Position numbers and translations under genes: made by a program. Positions 7,677 through 11,809 of a stretch of DNA of 11,809 nucleotides are shown here, piece by piece; within the stretch, counting starts at the first letter, position 1; every line of letters starts with the position of its first letter. Source of the DNA: an uncultured Lachnospiraceae bacterium (lineage in GTDB: Bacteria > Bacillota > Clostridia > Lachnospirales > Lachnospiraceae); the NCBI GenBank assembly GCA_902782965.1, contig CACZPG010000169.1, forward strand, positions 1-11,809. The letters run 5' to 3'. The notes below the pieces were generated by a model. It had not been told where the DNA came from. It ran no database searches and saw nothing but the letters and a program-made list of their open reading frames with translations.

Positions 7677-7682
7677 CCTCCT
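7677..7682 (-). promoter_or_regulatory. Ribosome binding site fixing the hydrolase start
   Basis: AGGAGG on the minus strand lies seven bases before the ATG at 7669. It lies inside the longer ORF that begins at 7699, so it argues that the true start is the downstream ATG. Confidence 0.85.
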
Positions 7683-7714
7683 ACTGTCATTTCACCCACA
7701 ATATCTTGTGGTTT

Positions 7715-7731
7715 GTTACATTTTCTTTACA
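7715..7731 (-). promoter_or_regulatory. WalR (YycF)-type box, exact consensus match
   Basis: The minus strand reads TGTAAA-GAAAA-TGTAAC, an exact fit to the published WalR consensus TGTWAH-N5-TGTWAH. It lies 46 bp before the start codon of the NlpC/P60 hydrolase, the kind of gene the WalRK regulon controls in Bacilli. The regulator itself is not in this window, and use of the same motif in this organism is inferred. Confidence 0.6.
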
Positions 7732-7745
7732 TTTAGAACCAAATT

Positions 7746-7762
7746 GTTACAAAACTGTTACG
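7746..7762 (-). promoter_or_regulatory. Second WalR-type box, one mismatch
   Basis: The minus strand reads CGTAAC-AGTTT-TGTAAC: one half fits TGTWAH exactly, the other differs only in its first base. It is 31 bp (about three helical turns) from the exact box at 7715-7731, so both would face the same side of the DNA. Confidence 0.5.
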
Positions 7763-7768
7763 ATAAAT

Positions 7769-7797
7769 ATGATAACACTTCCCCTTATTAATGTCAA
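7769..7797 (-). promoter_or_regulatory. Probable promoter of the NlpC/P60 hydrolase
   Basis: On the minus strand a perfect TTGACA (7797-7792), a 17-nt spacer and TATCAT (7774-7769), preceded by the extended TGT. Transcription would start near 7762, at the edge of the second WalR-type box, so both boxes would lie in the first 50 bases of the transcript. A weaker alternative -10 (GATATT, about 7706-7701) lies downstream of the boxes without a recognisable -35; if that one is used, the boxes would sit in an activating position. Confidence 0.6.
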
Positions 7798-7873
7798 CCA
7801 GAAGTTTACATAAACCATTATGAATTCACGGTTCATTGCATTTCGTATTATTTTATGCTAATCTGTTTTCTGG

Positions 7874-7906
7874 TTGTTTCTTTCATTAATATGGAAAATA
7901 TATAAT
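7874..7906 (+). promoter_or_regulatory. Candidate murT operon promoter (weak -35)
   Basis: A perfect TATAAT lies at 7901-7906, about 70 nt before the murT start. No good -35 is present at normal spacing: TTGTTT at 7874-7879 would need a 21-nt spacer. The -10 falls inside an inverted repeat. A TTGACA at 7935-7940 is closer to murT but has no usable -10. Confidence 0.35.
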
Positions 7907-7913
7907 GAAAGAA
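7878..7913. repeat. 11-bp perfect inverted repeat overlapping the murT -10 candidate
   Basis: TTCTTTCATTA (7878-7888) and TAATGAAAGAA (7903-7913) are exact complements separated by 14 bases. Inside, ATAT pairs with ATAT if one A is bulged. With arms 25 bp apart it could be an operator for a dimeric regulator or an RNA hairpin. There is no T tract, so it is not a standard terminator. Confidence 0.6.
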
Positions 7914-7977
7914 TGTAGATGTTAAAAGTACCTTTTGACACCTTCTGACTATAAAAATAATTATTAGGTAAAAATAA

Positions 7978-9441
7978 ATGTCAAAACATAATTTTATCAA
8001 AACATTTCTATCGGTCGCCGCCTGTCGTCTTACAAGATCCGGTCTCAGAGTTCTTCACAGAGGCGGAACCACTCTTCCCGGAAGAAGCGCAATGCTTTTC
8101 GATAAGCAGATTCTTGAAGTAGTTTCTCGCGGAATGCATATAATAGTAGTAACAGGTACCAATGGCAAGACTACCACCTGCAGCATGCTCAGAAATGCAC
8201 TTCAGGAGAATGGCATTGAACCACTGTCTAATATCTCCGGAGCCAATCTGCTGACGGGTATTACGGCCGAATTCACTGCACTTTCAACGCTGAGTGGTCA
8301 TCCAACGAAGAAATATGCCATCGTTGAATGTGACGAGGGGGCTCTCAAAAAGGTAGTTCCTCTTATCAAACCGGATGTAATCGTGGTTACTAACCTGTTT
8401 CGTGACCAGCTGGACAGATACGGCGAGGTTATGCATACATTAGAAGAAATCCGAAAAGGTGTCAGCCTGGTTCCGAAAACCACCCTGTGCCTGAACGCCG
8501 ACTGTTCCCTGACTTCTTCCCTTGCAACAGATGTTCCGAACCCTGTTTATTATTATGGTATTGGTGAAACTGCCGCTTCCAAAGAGGAAACTGACGGTCT
8601 TTCTGACGCTAAATACTGCATCAAATGCGGAACCGAATATAAATATGGTTATCATACTTATGCACACCTTGGAGGCTTCTACTGCCCCAAGTGTGGATAT
8701 AAAAGGGTTAATCCAAGTCTAAATGTTGAAGACATCAGAATTACTTCAAAGGGCAGTGACATTTCCATTAAATTCACTGAGTTCAAGCCTGATGTAAGTT
8801 CCGGAAAATCGGGAAATAAAACACCTGATAAACAGAGCGAAAACGGAAAACGCTCCAGAAGCATAAATGCTCATATCGGTCTGCCGGCACTATATAATGT
8901 ATATAATGCAATTGCAGCTATCGCAGCATTTGATGCCATGGGATGGAAGAAAACCAAAATCATAGATTCCCTTGCTTCAGTCAGCTCCAGCTTCGGAAGA
9001 ATGGAATCTTTCAATTACAATAATGTAGATATTCAGATGATTCTGGTTAAGAATCCTGCTGGCTGCAACCAGTCCCTAACATACCTGTCCTCTCTTGGTG
9101 AGGATTATGTGGCAGTATTCTGTCTGAATGACAAGACTGCCGACGGTCATGACATTTCCTGGATATGGGATGCTGATCACGAGAAGGTTGCTACAGATCC
9201 TCATTGTAAGAAAATCTATGTATCCGGAACCAGAGCCGGAGATATCCTGATACGTCTTAAGTATGCAGGGGCAGATACAAAGAATATTGAACTGATTGAA
9301 GACGGTCGTAAGCTTATAGATGCCATGACCTCACATTCGATGCCTGTGTTTATACTTCCTAATTATACGTCCATGCTTTCGCTACGAGCTGAGCTGAGCG
9401 CAGTTACAGGCAAGAAAGAATTCTGGAAAGATCAGAAATAA
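7978..9441 (+). CDS. murT: Lipid II isoglutaminyl synthase, Mur ligase-like subunit MurT
   Basis: MurT with GatD converts the D-glutamate of the lipid II stem peptide to D-isoglutamine at the cytoplasmic face of the membrane, using ATP and glutamine. The 487-aa protein has the Mur-ligase P-loop GTNGKTT at residues 60-66, a central-domain segment with ECDEGAL and TNLFRDQLDRYGE, and a four-cysteine zinc ribbon inserted in that domain (Cys214, Cys217, Cys236, Cys239), a hallmark of MurT. The C-terminal domain has LNDKTADGHDISWIWDAD (about 383-400); this conserved Asp region is thought to act with the GatD catalytic pair. A polar low-complexity stretch at about 273-296, rich in Ser, Gly and Lys, looks like an extra loop. 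The ribosome site is poor (TTAGG before the ATG), so the start is a little less certain, though the N-terminus aligns with the family as I recall it. First gene of the plus-strand operon. Confidence 0.95.
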   Translation: MSKHNFIKTFLSVAACRLTRSGLRVLHRGGTTLPGRSAMLFDKQILEVVSRGMHIIVVTGTNGKTTTCSMLRNALQENGIEPLSNISGANLLTGITAEFTALSTLSGHPTKKYAIVECDEGALKKVVPLIKPDVIVVTNLFRDQLDRYGEVMHTLEEIRKGVSLVPKTTLCLNADCSLTSSLATDVPNPVYYYGIGETAASKEETDGLSDAKYCIKCGTEYKYGYHTYAHLGGFYCPKCGYKRVNPSLNVEDIRITSKGSDISIKFTEFKPDVSSGKSGNKTPDKQSENGKRSRSINAHIGLPALYNVYNAIAAIAAFDAMGWKKTKIIDSLASVSSSFGRMESFNYNNVDIQMILVKNPAGCNQSLTYLSSLGEDYVAVFCLNDKTADGHDISWIWDADHEKVATDPHCKKIYVSGTRAGDILIRLKYAGADTKNIELIEDGRKLIDAMTSHSMPVFILPNYTSMLSLRAELSAVTGKKEFWKDQK

Positions 9442-9507
9442 CAATTAGTTATAGATCAGTTATAATTATTTATAAATTTTTATAATTTTCAAGATAGGAA
9501 AAACAAT
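9442..9507 (+). other. AT-rich gap between murT and gatD
   Basis: These 66 bp are almost entirely A and T. TTATAAA (9470-9476) and TTTATAA (9479-9485) can form a weak AT-only hairpin. TATAAT occurs at 9461 and 9481 but neither has a -35. AGGA at 9496-9499 is the gatD ribosome site. Confidence 0.5.
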
Positions 9508-10266
9508 ATGTCCGATACAATATTAAAAATATGCCATCTGTATCCGGAAGTCCTTAATCTCTACGGCGACCGTGGCAATATACTGTGTTTAAAGAAGAGA
9601 ACCGAGTGGCGCGATCTTAAATGTGAAGTTTCCGAAGTAAAGCTTGGTGAGAAGGCCAATCTTTCAGATTATGACCTGTTCTTCATCGGTGGTGGACAGG
9701 ACTTCGAACAGGAGGTTCTCCTTGATGACCTTAAATCAGGAAAAGGAGATTCCATTAAGGCTGCCATTGAAGATGGTAAAACCTTTCTGTGTATATGTGG
9801 TGGCTACCAGATGATGGGCCACTACTATGAGACAAAGGAAGGCGAAAGAATGCATTTCCTGGGAGCTGTTGATTTTCATACAATCGGCGGAGATGTACGA
9901 ATGATTGGTAACTATGCTTTCAGATGTACTCCGGAGGCCGGTGGCAGCGATATTGTTGGCTTCGAAAACCACAGCGGCCGAACCTATCTGGGAGACGGAG
10001 TGGCTCCATTGGGAACTATTCTGAGCGGATACGGAAATAATGGACAAGACGGAACAGAAGGAATTCATTATAAGAATGTATATGGTTCTTATAGTCATGG
10101 TCCTATACTTCCCAAGAATCCGGCATTTGCAGATCATTTGATTGAGACAACTCTTAAACGTAAATATGGCAGCTTCAGTCTGGAACCGCTGGATGATAAG
10201 GAAGAACTGCTGGCTCACGATCACATTCTGGATCTGGTATTAAAAGGAAACACCAGCAAGGACTGA
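9508..10266 (+). CDS. gatD: Lipid II isoglutaminyl synthase, glutamine amidotransferase subunit GatD
   Basis: GatD is the glutaminase partner of MurT: it frees ammonia from glutamine, which MurT transfers to the activated D-Glu carboxylate of lipid II. It belongs to the CobB/CobQ-like class I amidotransferases. In 252 aa I see the typical start (ILKICHLYPEVLNLYGDRGN), the oxyanion-region FIGGGQDFEQ (about 59-68), the nucleophile Cys97 in CICGGYQMMG, the GFENHSGRTYLG motif (151-162), and the catalytic His197 in YGSYSHGPILPKNP. Size and motif order match known GatD proteins. The start ATG has AGGA eight bases upstream. It follows murT by 66 bp and precedes ywlC by 30 bp, so co-transcription is likely. 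Confidence 0.95.
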   Translation: MSDTILKICHLYPEVLNLYGDRGNILCLKKRTEWRDLKCEVSEVKLGEKANLSDYDLFFIGGGQDFEQEVLLDDLKSGKGDSIKAAIEDGKTFLCICGGYQMMGHYYETKEGERMHFLGAVDFHTIGGDVRMIGNYAFRCTPEAGGSDIVGFENHSGRTYLGDGVAPLGTILSGYGNNGQDGTEGIHYKNVYGSYSHGPILPKNPAFADHLIETTLKRKYGSFSLEPLDDKEELLAHDHILDLVLKGNTSKD

Positions 10267-10296
10267 TTGAAATTTCCCACGAGGAATCTACATATT

Positions 10297-11358
10297 ATGA
10301 ATACGCAAATTCTTACAACTGATAACAACGATATACAGATAGCCGCAGATATTCTTCGAAAGGGCGGACTGGTAGCATTTCCAACAGAAACCGTTTATGG
10401 TCTGGGGGGAGATGCTCTCTCGCCGGAATCCTCCAGGAAAATCTACGCAGCAAAGGGAAGACCTTCGGATAATCCTCTGATCGTTCATATTGCAGATACT
10501 TCATCTGTGTATGATATTGCGAAGGAAGTGCCGGATATTGCCGTCTCTCTTATGGAAGCTTTCTGGCCGGGACCACTGACCATAATACTTCCGAAGAAGG
10601 ATATAGTTCCGGATGAAACCACCGGAGGACTGAATACCGTAGCCATCAGAATGCCGTCTCATCCGGCTGCGCTGGCGCTGATAAGAGAAAGCGGAGTGCT
10701 GATAGCCGCTCCCTCTGCCAATACCTCAGGCAGACCATCTCCAACTACTGCCGAACATGTTTCTGAAGATATGACCGGAAGAATCGACGCTATAATAGAT
10801 GGCGGTCCGGTAGGTATCGGTATCGAATCCACCATCATCTCTCTTGTTGAAGATAAACCTACAATACTTCGTCCCGGTTTCATCACCAGAAAAATGCTTG
10901 AAGCCGTTATCGGAGAGGTAGCCATTGATAAAACATTGATAGAGCCTGACCCGAACATTCGTCCTAAGGCACCGGGAATGAAATATACACATTATGCTCC
11001 AAGCGGAGATCTGACAATTGTTGAAGCCGAAGATTCGGAAGCTAATGAGAAGCAGGTATCTTCAGTGGCCGAAGCCATCAATCAATTATATGAGAATGGA
11101 GTCACCCAGGGTAAAAAGGTTATTATCCTTGCCCCGGAAGAACACTCTTCCCTTTATCCTGAAGATTCTGTAATAACAGTAGGCAGCATAGGTGAAGGTG
11201 TAACAGTTGCAGCCAGACTCTATGCAGCGCTCCGGGAATGTGATAGAATCGAAGCAGAACTAATATATAGTGAAAGTCTTGATACCGGCGAACTCGGTGG
11301 AGCCATTATGAACCGACTTCTTAAAGCCGCCGGTCACAAAGTAATATATGTAAAGTGA
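10297..11358 (+). CDS. ywlC: L-threonylcarbamoyladenylate synthase (Sua5/YwlC type)
   Basis: This cytoplasmic enzyme makes threonylcarbamoyl-AMP from threonine, bicarbonate and ATP, the first step of t6A formation at position 37 of ANN-decoding tRNAs; the product is used by TsaD/TsaB/TsaE. With the ATG at 10297 it is 353 aa, close to the roughly 345-aa Bacillus YwlC. The YrdC domain covers about 9-210, with LVAFPTETVYGLGGDA (25-40), KGRPSDNPLIVHI (53-65), PSANTSGRPSPT (139-150) and the ESTIISL segment (177-183). The Sua5 linker motif KAPGMKYTHYAPSG lies at 224-237, followed by the Sua5 C-terminal domain to 353. The frame also opens at TTG 10267, directly after the gatD stop, but ATG at 10297 has GAGGAA ten bases upstream and gives the usual N-terminus. 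It ends 14 bp before rpiB. Confidence 0.94.
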   Translation: MNTQILTTDNNDIQIAADILRKGGLVAFPTETVYGLGGDALSPESSRKIYAAKGRPSDNPLIVHIADTSSVYDIAKEVPDIAVSLMEAFWPGPLTIILPKKDIVPDETTGGLNTVAIRMPSHPAALALIRESGVLIAAPSANTSGRPSPTTAEHVSEDMTGRIDAIIDGGPVGIGIESTIISLVEDKPTILRPGFITRKMLEAVIGEVAIDKTLIEPDPNIRPKAPGMKYTHYAPSGDLTIVEAEDSEANEKQVSSVAEAINQLYENGVTQGKKVIILAPEEHSSLYPEDSVITVGSIGEGVTVAARLYAALRECDRIEAELIYSESLDTGELGGAIMNRLLKAAGHKVIYVK

Positions 11359-11372
11359 AGGAGGAAAAAGTA

Positions 11373-11807
11373 ATGAAGGTAATAATCGGGTCCGATCATG
11401 GTGGATATGAACTCAAACTTGAAATCATTGATCATCTTAAGAATAAAGGATATGAGGTAGTAGATGTGGGCTGTGACTCCAATGCTTCCTGTGACTATCC
11501 TGTATATGCTAAGAAAGTTACTGACAAGATAACAGCTGATGAAGATAAATCTTCTCTTGGTATCCTCGTATGTGGTACAGGAATCGGAATGTCTATGGCA
11601 GCCAACAAGGTTGAAGGAATCCGTGCAGCCCTCTGTCACGACACCTTCTCTGCACAGGCAACCAGAGAACACAATAATGCGAATATTCTCTGCATGGGAG
11701 CCCGCGTAGTTGGTCCAGGCCTTGCAATGATGATTGTAGATACATTTCTTGAGACACCATTCTCTAATGATGAGAGACATATCAGACGAATCAGTATGTA
11801 TTCATAA
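11373..11807 (+). CDS. rpiB: Ribose-5-phosphate isomerase B
   Basis: RpiB (LacA/RpiB family) interconverts ribose-5-phosphate and ribulose-5-phosphate in the non-oxidative pentose phosphate pathway. The 144-aa length is typical. Motifs seen are IGSDHGGYELK (5-15, with Asp8 and His9 at the substrate site), DYPVYAKKV (41-49), the catalytic Cys67 in LVCGTGIGMSMAANK, and RAALCHDTFSAQATREHNNANILCMGARVVG (84-114) with His89 and His100. The related LacA subunit is less likely because the gene stands alone, without LacB and away from tagatose genes. The ATG at 11373 follows AAGGAGG (11358-11364) at good spacing; an upstream in-frame GTG at 11355 overlaps the ywlC stop and the ribosome site and is not favoured. 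Last gene in the window, 14 bp after ywlC in the same likely operon. Confidence 0.96.
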   Translation: MKVIIGSDHGGYELKLEIIDHLKNKGYEVVDVGCDSNASCDYPVYAKKVTDKITADEDKSSLGILVCGTGIGMSMAANKVEGIRAALCHDTFSAQATREHNNANILCMGARVVGPGLAMMIVDTFLETPFSNDERHIRRISMYS

Positions 11808-11809
11808 GA

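Noticed and set aside
7670..7699. Upstream ATG at 7699 as start of the hydrolase
   Set aside because: It lacks a good ribosome site, while AGGAGG sits seven bases before the ATG at 7669 and the signal peptide begins properly there.
7935..7965. TTGACA at 7935 as the murT promoter
   Set aside because: At spacings of 16-19 bases no sequence resembles TATAAT well, and the start of transcription would fall almost on the start codon.
9736..10224. 162-codon minus-strand ORF
   Set aside because: It lies fully antisense to gatD, whose catalytic motifs are intact, and shows no recognisable protein features.
10267..10296. TTG at 10267 as start of ywlC
   Set aside because: A rare start codon with a badly spaced ribosome site; the ATG at 10297 gives the normal family N-terminus.
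11334..11780. 148-codon minus-strand ORF
   Set aside because: Antisense shadow of rpiB, with no ribosome site or family resemblance.

Overview
The window looks like a chromosomal segment of a low-to-mid-GC Gram-positive bacterium, most likely a Lachnospiraceae-type member of Clostridia. Supporting signs are a long-form HPF next to the secA region, a SecA with an extended NBD2 and a SEC-C zinc tail, a MurT/GatD pair (peptidoglycan amidation, typical of Gram-positives), strong GGAGG ribosome binding sites, and a secreted protein with a Pro-Thr linker and tandem beta-sandwich domains. Genus cannot be fixed from the sequence alone. No rRNA, tRNA, CRISPR array, insertion sequence or prophage gene was seen.

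Minus strand, read right to left: a secreted SH3b-SH3b-NlpC/P60 cell-wall hydrolase (7669-6212); a 454-bp non-coding stretch; hpf, the ribosome hibernation factor (5757-5227); a 738-aa secreted protein of unknown function (5089-2873); and secA (2690 to beyond base 1, lacking only the last few residues). Each gene appears to be its own transcription unit. Sigma-A-like promoters are visible before secA, hpf and the hydrolase, and hairpin terminators follow the hydrolase, hpf and the 738-aa gene.

Plus strand, left to right: murT, gatD, ywlC (Sua5/YrdC type) and rpiB form a close-packed likely operon (7978-11807). MurT-GatD amidates the stem-peptide glutamate of lipid II, YwlC makes threonylcarbamoyl-AMP for the tRNA t6A modification, and RpiB interconverts ribose-5-P and ribulose-5-P.

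The 308-bp divergent region between the hydrolase and murT is the richest regulatory stretch. It holds one exact and one near match to the WalR (YycF) box TGTWAH-N5-TGTWAH, 31 bp apart. It also holds a strong promoter for the hydrolase lying just upstream of those boxes, and an 11-bp perfect inverted repeat over the best -10 candidate for murT. The other notable non-coding stretch, upstream of hpf, carries a cluster of DnaA-box-like 9-mers inside a GTTGACAAT/ATTGTCAAC inverted repeat. No clearly new multi-gene system was found; the most interesting signals are these regulatory regions and the surface-protein gene placed between hpf and secA, which are neighbours in many Firmicutes.
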